The notes under the pieces: generated by a model | Told to the model about the DNA's origin: nothing | Database searches by the model: none | Seen by the model: only the letters and a program-made list of their open reading frames with translations | Shown here: piece by piece, positions 52,871-62,225 of the stretch | Position numbering within the stretch: position 1 is the stretch's first letter | How the letters are laid out: every line of letters starts with the position of its first letter | NCBI GenBank assembly: GCA_963776565.1 | Contig: CAVZNF010000015.1 | Location: 496,001-560,000, forward strand | Direction: 5' to 3' | DNA length: 64,000 nt | Source of the DNA: GMQP-bins7 sp963776565 | GTDB taxonomy: Bacteria; Actinomycetota; Thermoleophilia; Gaiellales; Gaiellaceae | Program-made: the position numbers and the translations under genes

Positions 52871-53940
52871 CGACGCCCGCGGACACCGGTACGGAGAGCG
52901 CCGAGCCGTCGTCCGTCTTCCTGCGCGCCTGCCGTCGTCTCCCGGTCGAGCGGACTCCCGTCTGGTTGCTCCGCCAGGCCGGTCGCTACCAGCCGGAGTA
53001 CCGGGCGATCCGTGAGCGCCACTCGATGCTCGAGGTGATCCGCACGCCCGAGCTCGCGGCCGAGGTGACGTTGCTGCCGATCGACTCGTTCGATCTCGAC
53101 GCAGCGATCGTCTTCTCGGACATCCTGCCGCCGCTCGTCGGAATGGGCCTCGAGCTCGACTTCGTGAAAGGCGACGGGCCGCGGATCGGCAATCCGGTCT
53201 CGACACCGCGCGACGTCGATCTCCTCGGAACGCCTCCGGCGGAGGAGACGATGACCGGGACGCTCGAGGCGATCCGCATCGTTCGGCGCGAGCTCGAGGC
53301 GCGGGACGTTCCCGTCATCGGCTTCGCCGGCGCCCCGTTCACGCTCGCGAGTTACGCGATCGAAGGCGGGACGTCCAAGGACTTCACGCGGACGAAGGCG
53401 TTCATGCTCTCCGAGCCCGCCGCCTGGAAGCGCCTCCTCGGGAAGCTCGTCACCGTTCAGGCCGACTACCTGCTCGCGCAGGCCGCAGCCGGTGCGCAGG
53501 CGTTGCAGGTGTTCGACTCGTGGGCGGGTCGCGCGCTCGGGCGTGAGGACTATCTGCGCTATGTCGCGCCGCACAACCGTGACCTCTACGCGAAGGTTGC
53601 GGCGGCCGGTGTGCCGGTGATCAACTTCTCGCTCGGCGTGAGCGCGTACCTGTCCGAAGCGGCCGGGTGCGGCGGCGACGTCGTGGGGCTCGACTGGTCG
53701 CTTCCGCTCGACGAGGCGTGGGAGCGCGTCGGCTTCGACCGGCCGGTGCAGGGCAACCTCGACCCGGCAGCGCTGCTGGCGCCATGGCGGGAGCTCCGGT
53801 TCCGCATCGACGACGTGCTCGAGCGGGCTGCCGGTCGCCCTGGGCATGTCTTCAACGTGGGTCACGGCCTGACGCCGCAGACCCCCGTCGACAACGTGCG
53901 GCGCCTGGTCGAGCACGTGCGGGAGCAGACGTCCGCGTGA
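52852..53940 (+). CDS. hemE: Uroporphyrinogen decarboxylase
   Basis: This ~362-residue enzyme removes four carboxylates from uroporphyrinogen III to give coproporphyrinogen III. The signature RTPVWLLRQAGRYQPEYRA (UROD motif 1) and the substrate-binding IVFSDILPPLVGMGL are present. FAGAPFTLASYAIEGGTSKD and the late FNVGHGLTPQTPVDNVRRLV are also typical. The GTG start at 52852 is preceded by GGGGAGAG and lies inside the end of hemQ, overlapping it by 19 bases. The end overlaps hemH as GTGA. Confidence 0.92.
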   Translation: MAEQSLTTPADTGTESAEPSSVFLRACRRLPVERTPVWLLRQAGRYQPEYRAIRERHSMLEVIRTPELAAEVTLLPIDSFDLDAAIVFSDILPPLVGMGLELDFVKGDGPRIGNPVSTPRDVDLLGTPPAEETMTGTLEAIRIVRRELEARDVPVIGFAGAPFTLASYAIEGGTSKDFTRTKAFMLSEPAAWKRLLGKLVTVQADYLLAQAAAGAQALQVFDSWAGRALGREDYLRYVAPHNRDLYAKVAAAGVPVINFSLGVSAYLSEAAGCGGDVVGLDWSLPLDEAWERVGFDRPVQGNLDPAALLAPWRELRFRIDDVLERAAGRPGHVFNVGHGLTPQTPVDNVRRLVEHVREQTSA

Positions 53941-54887
53941 GCGTGCGGCTCCCGATCGGCGTGCTCGTGATGGCGTATGGCGGTCCGGCTTCGCTCGACG
54001 AGATCCCCGGCTACCTCGCGGACATCCGGCACGGGCGCCCGACGCCGCGCGCGGTGCTGGAGGAGATCACCGAGAACTACCGTTCGATCGGCGGCAGCTC
54101 GCCGCTTCTCGGCGTCACTCGGAGCCAGGTCGACGCGCTGCAAGCCGAGCTCGGGGACGGCTACCGCTGCTACCTCGGCATGCGGCACTGGTCGCCGTGG
54201 ATCGAGGACGTCGTCGGCGAGATGGCCGAGGATGGAGTGACCAACGCTGTGAGCCTCGTCCTCGCGCCGCACTTCAGCGCCATGTCCGTCGCGCGCTACC
54301 AGCAGAAGGTCGCCGACGGGCTCGACCTCTACCGGGCGCGGATCCACTTCGAGCACGTGCCGAGCTACCACGACGCTCCCGGTCTCGTGGAGGCATTCGC
54401 CGCGCGTGTGGACGATGGGGTCTCGCGCTGGCCGGAGGGCGAGCGTGAGCGGGTTCACGTCGTGTTCAGCGCTCACAGCCTGCCGCAGCGGGTATTCGCG
54501 TCCGGCGACCCGTACGGCGATCAGTGCGTCGAGACGGCGCGGCTCGTCGCGGCTCGCGCCGGACTGCCGGACGAGCGCTGGTCGTGGGCGTATCAGTCCG
54601 CCGGCCGCACCCCGGAGCCGTGGGCCGGCCCCGATCTCGGCGAGCACCTGGCCGAGCTTGCGTCGCAGGGCGTGCGCGATGTCGTCTCGATCCCGGTCGG
54701 GTTCGTCTCCGACCACGTGGAGATCCTCTTCGACATCGACCACAAGGCGGCTGCGGTTGCGGCCGATCTCGGGATCCGCCTCGAGCGGCCGCCCGCGCTG
54801 AACGACGACCCTGTCTTCATCGCGGCGCTCGCGGAACTCGTTCGTGACCGTGCGGCACCGTGGTCGGAGGGAGCACAGGCCGCGTGA
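53937..54887 (+). CDS. hemH: Coproporphyrin/protoporphyrin ferrochelatase
   Basis: This ~316-residue ferrochelatase inserts iron into the porphyrin; with HemQ and HemY next to it, coproporphyrin III is the likely substrate. GVLVMAYGGPASLDEIPGYL is the N-terminal signature, and the catalytic histidine lies in VVFSAHSLPQRVFASGDPYG. The acidic metal-path residue lies in PVGFVSDHVEILFDIDHKA. The start is GTG 53937 at the hemE stop; a second GTG two codons later is equally possible. It overlaps hemY as GTGA. Intact. Confidence 0.92.
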   Translation: MSVRLPIGVLVMAYGGPASLDEIPGYLADIRHGRPTPRAVLEEITENYRSIGGSSPLLGVTRSQVDALQAELGDGYRCYLGMRHWSPWIEDVVGEMAEDGVTNAVSLVLAPHFSAMSVARYQQKVADGLDLYRARIHFEHVPSYHDAPGLVEAFAARVDDGVSRWPEGERERVHVVFSAHSLPQRVFASGDPYGDQCVETARLVAARAGLPDERWSWAYQSAGRTPEPWAGPDLGEHLAELASQGVRDVVSIPVGFVSDHVEILFDIDHKAAAVAADLGIRLERPPALNDDPVFIAALAELVRDRAAPWSEGAQAA

Positions 54888-56263
54888 GGGTCGTGGTCGT
54901 CGGCGGCGGGATCGCGGGGCTGGCGGCCGCGCGGCGGCTGGAGTCGGCGGCAGCTCGTGATGTCGATGTCGTCCTCGTCGAGAGCGACGACGTGCTCGGC
55001 GGGAAGATCCGAACGGAACGCGTCGACGGGTTCGTGATCGAGGCCGCGCCGGACAGTTTTCTGTCGCGCAAGGAGCGCGGTGTGGGTCTGTGCGAGGAGC
55101 TCGGCCTCGGCGACCAACTGATCGGCCGCAGGCCCGAGAACCACCGCTCGTTCGTCCGGCGCGGACGCGACCTCCATCCGCTTCCGGAGGGGCTGACCGG
55201 GATGATCCCGACGAACCTCGACGCGCTCGAACGCAGCGCGCTGCTCTCGGACGAGGGCAAGGCGCGCTTCGCGGCGGAGATCGACGTCCCTGCGGCATCC
55301 GGCGACGAGGACGAGTCGGTCGCCTCGTTCGTCACGCGCCGGTTCGGGCGCGAGGCCTACGACGGGCTCGTCGAGCCGCTGATGACGGGGATCTACGGCG
55401 GTGACGGCGAGCTGCTGTCGCTGCGAGCGACGTTCCCGCAGCTCCGCGTCCTGGAGCTCGAGCACGGGAGCCTCCTCCGTTCGCTCCCGACGCAGTCGGT
55501 GACCGGCGATCGCCCGCCGTTCGTGTCGCTCCGCGGCGGGATGGACACGCTCGTGGCGGCGCTTGTCGCGAGTCTTGGGCGTACGAGGCTGCTTCTCGGC
55601 AGGCCTGCTCAGCGCGTCTTTGCGCGCGCAGGTGGCTACGACGTCGAGCTGGCGGATGGCGGCGAGACGATTCGCGCGGACGGGGTCGTCGTTGCGACTC
55701 CTGCTTTCGTGGCGGCGGCGCTGCTCGAAGAGCTGGACGCCGATCTCGCCGCCGCCCACGCCGAGATCCCGTACGCGTCGTCGGTGGTCGTCACGCTGGC
55801 GTTCTCTGCGCAGGACGTGGCAGCGCTCGACGGCTACGGCTACGTGATCCCGCGTGCGGAGAGCCGCGACGTGCTCGCGTGCACGTGGACCTCGCAGAAG
55901 TGGGAGGGGCGCGCTCCCGCCGGCGACATGCTCGTCAGGATCTACGCCGGACGCTTCGGCGGACGCGACCTGACGCTCGATTCCGACGACGAGCTCGTCG
56001 CACTCGCGCGCGCGGAGATGGCTCTCCTCGGGGTCACTGCCGAGCCCGCGTTGATCCGCGTCCAGCGCTGGCCGCTCGGAATGCCGCAGTACGTCCTCGG
56101 CCATCTGGAGCGACTGGAGCGGATCGAGGGGGCTCTCGCCGAGCATCCAGGCCTCGCGGTGGCCGGGGCCGCGTACCGGGGAGTCGGCATCCCGGACTGC
56201 ATCCGGTCGGGCGAGACGGCCGCGGAGTCGGTCGTCCGAGCGCTCGCCGGAGCGGGCGTGTGA
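54884..56263 (+). CDS. hemY: Coproporphyrinogen/protoporphyrinogen oxidase, HemY/CgoX
   Basis: This ~459-residue FAD enzyme oxidises the porphyrinogen before metal insertion. The FAD loop is RVVVVGGGIAGLAAARRLES. GGKIRTERVDGFVIEAAPDS and SLRGGMDTLVAALVASLGR are typical, as are the C-terminal FAD-binding VAGAAYRGVGIPDCIRSGET and WPLGMPQYVLGHLERL. In genomes with HemQ this enzyme acts on coproporphyrinogen III. The GTG at 54884 overlaps the hemH stop. The hemL start lies within its stop region. Intact. Confidence 0.92.
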   Translation: MRVVVVGGGIAGLAAARRLESAAARDVDVVLVESDDVLGGKIRTERVDGFVIEAAPDSFLSRKERGVGLCEELGLGDQLIGRRPENHRSFVRRGRDLHPLPEGLTGMIPTNLDALERSALLSDEGKARFAAEIDVPAASGDEDESVASFVTRRFGREAYDGLVEPLMTGIYGGDGELLSLRATFPQLRVLELEHGSLLRSLPTQSVTGDRPPFVSLRGGMDTLVAALVASLGRTRLLLGRPAQRVFARAGGYDVELADGGETIRADGVVVATPAFVAAALLEELDADLAAAHAEIPYASSVVVTLAFSAQDVAALDGYGYVIPRAESRDVLACTWTSQKWEGRAPAGDMLVRIYAGRFGGRDLTLDSDDELVALARAEMALLGVTAEPALIRVQRWPLGMPQYVLGHLERLERIEGALAEHPGLAVAGAAYRGVGIPDCIRSGETAAESVVRALAGAGV

Positions 56264-57530
56264 ATCGCGCGAGCGTCCGAGCGGCTCTTCGCGGAGGCGA
56301 CGGGCCTGATGCCAGGCGGCGTCAGCTCGCCCGTCCGCGCGTTTCGAGCCGTGGGCGGCTCGCCGCTCTTCATCGAGCGCGGCGAAGGCCCGTACCTCGT
56401 CGACGTCGACGGCAACCGCTACCTCGACTACGTCCTCTCCTGGGGACCGCTCATCCTCGGCCATGCCCATCCGCGAGTCGTCGGCGCGCTCGAGGAGGCG
56501 TTGCGCAAGGGGACGAGCTTCGGCGCGCCCAGCCCGCTCGAGCTCGAGCTCGCCCGCCTCATTCAGCAAGCGATGCCGAGCCTCGAGCTCGTCCGGTTCG
56601 TCAGCTCCGGGACCGAGGCCACGATGAGCGCGCTGCGCGTCGCACGGGCGTTCACGCGGGCGGTCGAAGATCGTCAAGTTCGTCGGGTGCTACCACGGCC
56701 ACGCGGATCTGCTCCTCGTGCGGGCGGGATCGGGCGTCGCGACGCTCGGGCTTCCCGACTCCCCAGGGGTCACCGCGGGCGCGGTCGCCGACACGCTCAC
56801 CGCGCCGTACAACGACCTCGAGGCGGTCGAGACGCTCTTCGCCCGGCACGACGACATCGCGGCGGTGATCGTCGAGCCGGTCGCCGGGAACATGGGCCTC
56901 GTCCTTCCCGAGCCGGGTTTTCTCCAGGGGCTGCGCAAGGTCACCGACGAGCACGGCGCCCTGCTCGTCTTCGACGAGGTGATGACCGGGTTCCGCGTGC
57001 ATCCGGGCGGAGCGCAGGCGCTCTACGGCGTCACGCCCGACCTGACGACGCTCGGCAAGGTGATCGGAGGCGGCCTTCCGGTAGGGGCGTACGGCGGTCG
57101 CCGCGAGATCATGGAGCTCGTGGCTCCGGCCGGCGCCGTGTACCAGGCGGGGACGCTGTCGGGGAACCCGCTCGCGATGACCGCGGGGATCGAGACCTTG
57201 CGCGCGATCGCCGAGCCGGGCGTCTGGGATGGACTGGAGCGCGCCGGCGCGCGGCTCGAGGAGGGTCTCGCGGCGCTCGGTGCCGGAATCCAGGTCGTGC
57301 GCGCAGGAACGATGTTCGGCATGTTCTTCTCGGACGTGCCCGTCACGAGCTGGGACACGGCCGAACGGGCCGATACCGACCGCTTCGCCGCGTATCACCG
57401 CGCGATGCTCGAGCGTGGCGTCTACCTCGCTCCGTCGCAGTTCGAAGCCGGCTTCCTGTCAACGGTTCACGGTGACGCCGAGATCGACGCGACGATCTCC
57501 GCAGCTGCGGACGCGTTCGCCGGTATCTGA
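56260..57530 (+). CDS. hemL: Glutamate-1-semialdehyde 2,1-aminomutase (two frame breaks)
   Basis: This PLP enzyme converts glutamate-1-semialdehyde to 5-aminolevulinate. Starting at GTG 56260 (MNRA) and removing one base near 56272 gives SERLFAEATGLMPGGVSSPV, the canonical N-terminus. A second added base near 56660 breaks the frame after SALRVARAFT, which resumes GRSKIVKFVGCYHGHADLLL. The PLP lysine is in TTLGKVIGGGLPVGAYGGRR. The corrected length is about 422 residues. Placing hemL at the far end of the series from hemA, with which it acts, is not unusual when all are co-transcribed. Confidence 0.9.
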
Positions 57531-57554
57531 GCCACGGGTCTACGCTTCGCGGCC

Positions 57555-58802
57555 GTGAAGGTCCTGCTCGTGACGATGTACTTCCCCCCGGCGGGAGGAG
57601 GCGGCGTCCAGCGGTCGCTCAAGCTCGCGCAGTACCTTCCCGCGCTGGGTGTCGAGACGCACGTGCTCGCGCCCGACGACCCGAAGTGGGTGCACCGGGA
57701 TCCCGAGCTGCGCGTGCCGACACAGGCATGGATCCACCGCGCGCGCTACATCGGCCCGCGCGGGCGCAAGCCGGCGGAGGAGCTTCGTGCCACGGACGGG
57801 CTCCAACGCGCGCTCGTCCAGGCGCAGGTGACGGCACGTCGCCTGCTCGTCCCCGATGCGAGCGTGACGTGGAATCTCACCGCCATCCCGGCGGCGATCC
57901 GGATCGCGAAGCGGGAGGGCATCGACGTCGTGATCACGACCTCCCCACCGGGCTCGGTGCACTTCGTCGGCGCGGCGGTTCAGCGCGCGTCGGGAACCCG
58001 CTGGATCGCCGACCTCCGGGATCCGCTCGTGGCGAACCAGCACAGGCGCGACGACACGGCCGCGGCGCGCGCGCGTCAGGCCGCGAACGAGCAGGTCGCG
58101 CGCCTGGTTGCGCGCAACGCGGATGCGGTCACGTGCGTCTCGGAGGCGATCGCGGACGAGGTTCGAGGGCTCGGAGCACGTGGCCCCGTCCGCGTGATCG
58201 CAAACGGATGCGACTTCGACGACTTCGCCGGGCTCGAGTACGAGCCTGCGCCGCGCTTCCGCATCACGCATACGGGCAGCTTCTTCGGGAAGCGCGATCC
58301 CAGGCCGTTCCTGCAGGCATTCCACGACGCCGGACTGGATGCCGTAGCCCGCTTCGTCGGTGACTTCCGCTCGTCGGACCGCGAGTGGGCCGAGGCGCTC
58401 GACCTCGGCGATCGGCTCGAGATCGTCGACTACCTCCCGCGGGCCGACTCGCTCCGGCTCCAGCGCGACTCCGAGGCCCTGCTCCTGCTCGTGCCGGATG
58501 CAGGTGGGAGAGGGAAGGGTGTCCTCTCCGGAAAGGTGTTCGAGTACATCGCGGCGGGACGGCCCATCCTCGCCGTCGTGCCGCCCGACGGCGCCGCCGC
58601 CGACCTGGTTCGCGAGACGGGCTCGGGCGTGGTGGTCGCGCCCGACGACGTCGATGGGATCCGAGCGGCGCTGGTCGAGCTCCACGCGCGGTTTGCCGAC
58701 GGCGGGCTCCCGTCGGTCGAGCTCGCAACGAGAGACGAAGAGCGGTTGTCACGCCGCGCACGCGTCGAGGAGATGGCCGCGCTCATCGAGGAGCTCGCGT
58801 GA
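57555..58802 (+). CDS. GT4-type glycosyltransferase
   Basis: This 415-residue GT-B glycosyltransferase starts MKVLLVTMYFPPAGGGGVQR (acceptor-side GGGG loop). It has VVITTSPPGSVHFVGAAVQR, the linker TCVSEAIADEVRGL and a C-terminal donor domain with RITHTGSFFGKRDP and GKVFEYIAAGRPILAVVP. The E in FEYIAAGRP is the common nucleotide-sugar ligand. Related proteins transfer to lipid-linked or peptidoglycan-like acceptors in Wzx/Wzy loci. It lies 24 bases after hemL and overlaps the O-antigen ligase-like gene as GTGA, so the glycan block resumes here. Confidence 0.85.
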   Translation: MKVLLVTMYFPPAGGGGVQRSLKLAQYLPALGVETHVLAPDDPKWVHRDPELRVPTQAWIHRARYIGPRGRKPAEELRATDGLQRALVQAQVTARRLLVPDASVTWNLTAIPAAIRIAKREGIDVVITTSPPGSVHFVGAAVQRASGTRWIADLRDPLVANQHRRDDTAAARARQAANEQVARLVARNADAVTCVSEAIADEVRGLGARGPVRVIANGCDFDDFAGLEYEPAPRFRITHTGSFFGKRDPRPFLQAFHDAGLDAVARFVGDFRSSDREWAEALDLGDRLEIVDYLPRADSLRLQRDSEALLLLVPDAGGRGKGVLSGKVFEYIAAGRPILAVVPPDGAAADLVRETGSGVVVAPDDVDGIRAALVELHARFADGGLPSVELATRDEERLSRRARVEEMAALIEELA

Positions 58803-60173
58803 CGAGCCACGCGCTTCCCGTCCCGCATGCCGGTCAGCGCGAGCGCGTCCTCGCGCAGCCCGCTCTCGAGGGCCTCTTCCTCATGACGATCTTCACGGTG
58901 ACCTTCCACAAGTTGCAGTGGGAGCTCGCCGGCTCGCTGACGCTTTCGGACGTGTTGACGTCGGTCTTTCTCGTCCTCTTCGTGTGGGACCGCGTCGAGC
59001 ACAGCGACGGACGCTTCACGCGCACGGCGGCCGTCGCGTTCGGCTTCTTCGCGGCCTTCGCGCTCCTCTATCTCGCCGGCTTCTACAGCCTCGATACGGC
59101 GCAGGCGCTCGCGCAGTGGGCCAAGGGCATGGTCAAGTTCATCCTCCACTTCGGATTCCTCGTCACGGGCGTCGCGCTGCTCGCCCGTCGCGGGATGCGG
59201 TTCTACTGGATCGCGCTCGCCGCGTTTCTCGGTGGGATCGGTCTGGATGCCGTGTACGGCGTCGTTCAGCTCGTACTCGCGGAGGGCGGCGTCAATCTCG
59301 ATGCGCTCCTGATCGAGCCGATCACGTCCCGACAGACGGGAATCAACGTGTTCGGTGCGGTCGGCGGTACGCAGGAGGTGTTCCGGCCGAACGCGCTCAC
59401 GGGCGACCCGAACCACCTCGGGATCGAGCTCGTCATCCCGTTGCTCGTGCTGACGCCGCTGTACCTCCGGCTGGAGGCGGGACACCGGTTGAAGACGCCG
59501 CTCGCGATCTCGCTGGCGTTCCTCCTCGTCGTCGAGCTCGCCACGCTCTCGCGAAGCGCGCTGCTCGGCCTCGCGTGCGGTGCGCTCGTGCTCGCGCTGC
59601 CGTACCGCCGCCACCTGCGCCGCCCGGCGCTCCTCGTGCCGCTTGCGGCTGTCGCCGTCCTCGTCGCGACCGTCGTCGTCGTGCGCCTCGACTTCTTCCT
59701 CACCGTGCTCCGCGCGCGCACGAACACGAGCCGCGGCGCCGCGTCGCCTCACTTCGCCGTGTACTCGTTCGTCCCCGACATCCTCTCGAGTCACCCGTTC
59801 CTCGGTCTCGGCCTGAACAACTTCGCGGTCTACTACGAGTTCGTGACCGGGCGGCCGGACTTCGGGCCGCACTCGTTCTACGTCGCGACGATCGTCGAGA
59901 CCGGCATCGTCGGCTTCGCACTCTCTCGCCGTGTTCGTCGTCTGGATCTTCCGGCAGCTGGGCGCCGCGCGTCGGATCGGAAGAGCTCTTTCTGCTGCCG
60001 GAGATCCGCTCGCGGCGCGCGTGCGCCCGCTGGCGTGGGGAATGACGGCAGCGCTGGTCGCCACGCTCGTGGCCAACGTCTTCTACCTGACGATGACCTT
60101 CTACTACTTCTACGTGTTCGCGACGCTCGCGGTCGCCCTGCCGGCGGTGGCCGTCGGCGCGCGGCGCGAATGA
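58799..60173 (+). CDS. O-antigen ligase/polymerase-like membrane protein (second copy, one frame break)
   Basis: This ~457-residue protein has about 11-12 hydrophobic segments. The Wzy_C signature appears as SSHPFLGLGLNNFAVYYEFV followed by FGPHSFYVATIVETGIVGFA. One base is added near 59927, after which the last helices continue AVFVVWIFRQLGAARRIGR. It probably polymerises or ligates lipid-linked glycan units, working with the glycosyltransferases on both sides. GTG 58799 overlaps the GT4 stop, and the stop overlaps the next GT4 gene as ATGA. Confidence 0.8.
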
Positions 60174-61177
60174 AGGTCGCCGTTCTCACGACGTCGTACC
60201 CGCGCGGGCCGGACGACGTCGCCGGTGCCTTCGTGCGCGACGCGGTGCTCGCGCTTCGGTCGGCGGGCGTCGACGTCGAGGTCGTCTCTCCCGCGTCGTT
60301 CCGCCACTTCGGGCTCGCGTACGGGGACGGGATCGTCGGAAATCTGCGGCGCAGGCCCTGGAAGGTCGTGGTGCTCCCGGCGTTCCTGGCGTCGTACTCG
60401 CTCGCCGCGCGTCGCGCTGCCCGGAATGCGGATCTCGTTCACGCGCACTGGCTTCCCTCGGCCCTGCCCGCGCTGAAGACCCGGAAGCCGTTCGTGCTGC
60501 AGCTCTGGGGAACGGATGTCGAGCTCGCGTCTCGTGCCGAGTGGTTGGCGCGAAGGCTCGTTCGGCGCGCTCGCATCGTGGTCTGCCCCTCGAAGGCGCT
60601 CGCTGCGCGCGCACGCGAGCTCGGCGCACGAGACGTGCGGATCATCCCGAGCGGCGTTGCGATTCCCGACGAGGTGGGCGAGCCGGACGATCCACCGCAC
60701 GTTCTCTTCGTCGGGCGGCTGTCCGAGGAGAAGGGCATTCTCGAGTTTCTCGCGGCGACGGAAGGCATCGCTCGCGTCATCGTCGGAGACGGCCCGCTGC
60801 GCGATCGTGTCCCCGAAGCCGTCGGTTTCGTCCCGCCGCGCGAGCTCGGCGCGTACTACGAGCGCGCGGCGGTCGTCGTCTGCCCCTCGCGCCGAGAGGG
60901 CTACGGCGTCGCCGCGCGCGAGGCCATGGCTCACGGGCGCCCGGTGGTCGCGACCGCCGTCGGCGGCCTCCTCGATGCCGTCGACGACGGGGTGACGGGC
61001 CTTCGTGTTCCTCCGCGGGACCCCGTGGCGCTGAGGTCCGCGATCGAGAGGCTCTTGGGTGACGGCAAGCTCAGGAGCGCGCTCGGGGCGTCCGGGCGAG
61101 AGGCAGCGCGAGAGCGCTTCTCCTCGACGGCAGCCGCCGAGGCGACGATTGGCGCCTACCGCGACGCATTGACCTGA
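60170..61177 (+). CDS. GT4 glycosyltransferase
   Basis: This 335-residue GT-B enzyme starts MKVAVLTTSYPRGPDDVAGA. It has DLVHAHWLPSALPALKTRKP and FVLQLWGTDVELASRAEWL. The donor domain follows: HVLFVGRLSEEKGILEFLAA, VVCPSRREGYGVAAREAMAH and GRPVVATAVGGLLDAV. The EGYGVAAREAMA segment is the family nucleotide-sugar-binding E(x7)E motif. The acceptor is probably the same lipid-linked glycan as its neighbours. A gap of 38 bases follows before the UPF0104 gene. Confidence 0.88.
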   Translation: MKVAVLTTSYPRGPDDVAGAFVRDAVLALRSAGVDVEVVSPASFRHFGLAYGDGIVGNLRRRPWKVVVLPAFLASYSLAARRAARNADLVHAHWLPSALPALKTRKPFVLQLWGTDVELASRAEWLARRLVRRARIVVCPSKALAARARELGARDVRIIPSGVAIPDEVGEPDDPPHVLFVGRLSEEKGILEFLAATEGIARVIVGDGPLRDRVPEAVGFVPPRELGAYYERAAVVVCPSRREGYGVAAREAMAHGRPVVATAVGGLLDAVDDGVTGLRVPPRDPVALRSAIERLLGDGKLRSALGASGREAARERFSSTAAAEATIGAYRDALT

Positions 61178-61215
61178 TCCTGACGCGACCGAGCGTCTGG
61201 GTAGATTCGCCGACG

Positions 61216-62185
61216 ATGTCGCAGGAGCGCATGCGGACACTCGTCGCGCTCGTCGGCGTGCCGGTCGGCGTCGTGTTTCTCTGGCTCGCGGTTCGGAACG
61301 CAGACCTCGACGCCGTACGAGACACCCTGCGCGAGGCGGACGCCGGGCTCGTCGCCCTCGCGATCGCCGCGTTCGGCGTCGTGTACCTCTTCCAGGCGGC
61401 ACGCTGGCGACGGATTGCAGCGACATTCGCGGTCCGACTCGCTCGCTTCTACGAGATGACCGTCAGCGGTGTCGCGGTCAACAACGTCCTGCCCGGGAGG
61501 CTGGGAGACTTTCTGCGCGCGCGTTGGCTCGGGCTCGACTCCGGGATGGCCGGCGGCAAGGCGTTCGGCACCGTGATCCTCGATCGTGCGTTCGACCTTG
61601 TCGTCCTCGTGGGGATGCTGATCGTCGGGATCGCCGCGGTCGCGAGCTCGACGTGGCTCGCTCAGCTGGCGGCTGCCGGGGCGTGTCGTGGTGCTCGGGA
61701 TCGCCGGTGTCCTCCTCTTCTCGAGGGTCTACATCGGTCGCCGCGAGCGCGATCGACACGAGCGTGGGCTCGTGCGCAGACTGGTACGCGATACCGTCGA
61801 ACGGCTCGCCGAGCCGCTCGGGCGCCGCCACCTGGTCATCTGGCTCGGGCTCAGCCTGGTGGCGTGGGCGATCTGGGCGGTCGCGGCGCTCCTCGTCGCC
61901 CGCTCGCTCGGGATCGACCTCTCCTTGACGGAGGCGCTCTTCGTCACCGCCGTGCTCAACCTGGGGTCGGCCGTGCCCTCGTCGCCCGGCTACGTCGGAA
62001 CCTACGAATGGCTCGGCGTGGCGTCCCTCGGCCTGCTCGACATCGACCACGAGTCCGCTCTCGCTTTCACGATCCTCGTGCACGCGGCCTGGTACGTGCC
62101 CACGACGCTGTTCGGCGCGGTCGCTCTGGGAACGCGCGCGGCGGTGCGGCTTCGCGAGCGCCGGCTGGCACGCTCGTCGAGCTAG
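61216..62185 (+). CDS. UPF0104 / lysylphosphatidylglycerol synthase-type membrane protein (second copy, one frame break)
   Basis: This ~322-residue protein has about eight hydrophobic segments. It matches the family through LFQAARWRRIAATF, VNNVLPGRLGDFLRARWLGL and VILDRAFDLVVLVGMLIVG. One base is added near 61682; the frame resumes VVLGIAGVLLFSRVYIGRRE and ends with GSAVPSSPGYVGTYEWLGVA. The closing PSSPGYVGTYE motif is a family hallmark. It is the second such gene in the window (see 41155-42126) and again sits beside glycosyltransferases, which supports a role in lipid-linked glycan handling. Confidence 0.82.
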
Positions 62186-62225
62186 CTCGCGGCTTCCGTT
62201 CCGGCCTCGCTAGTACCATCGCCAC

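Noticed and set aside
3600..61700. Programmed +1 frameshifting as an explanation for the many frame breaks
   Set aside because: The sites share no slippery motif or slow codon, several genes have more than one break, and one break is a deletion.
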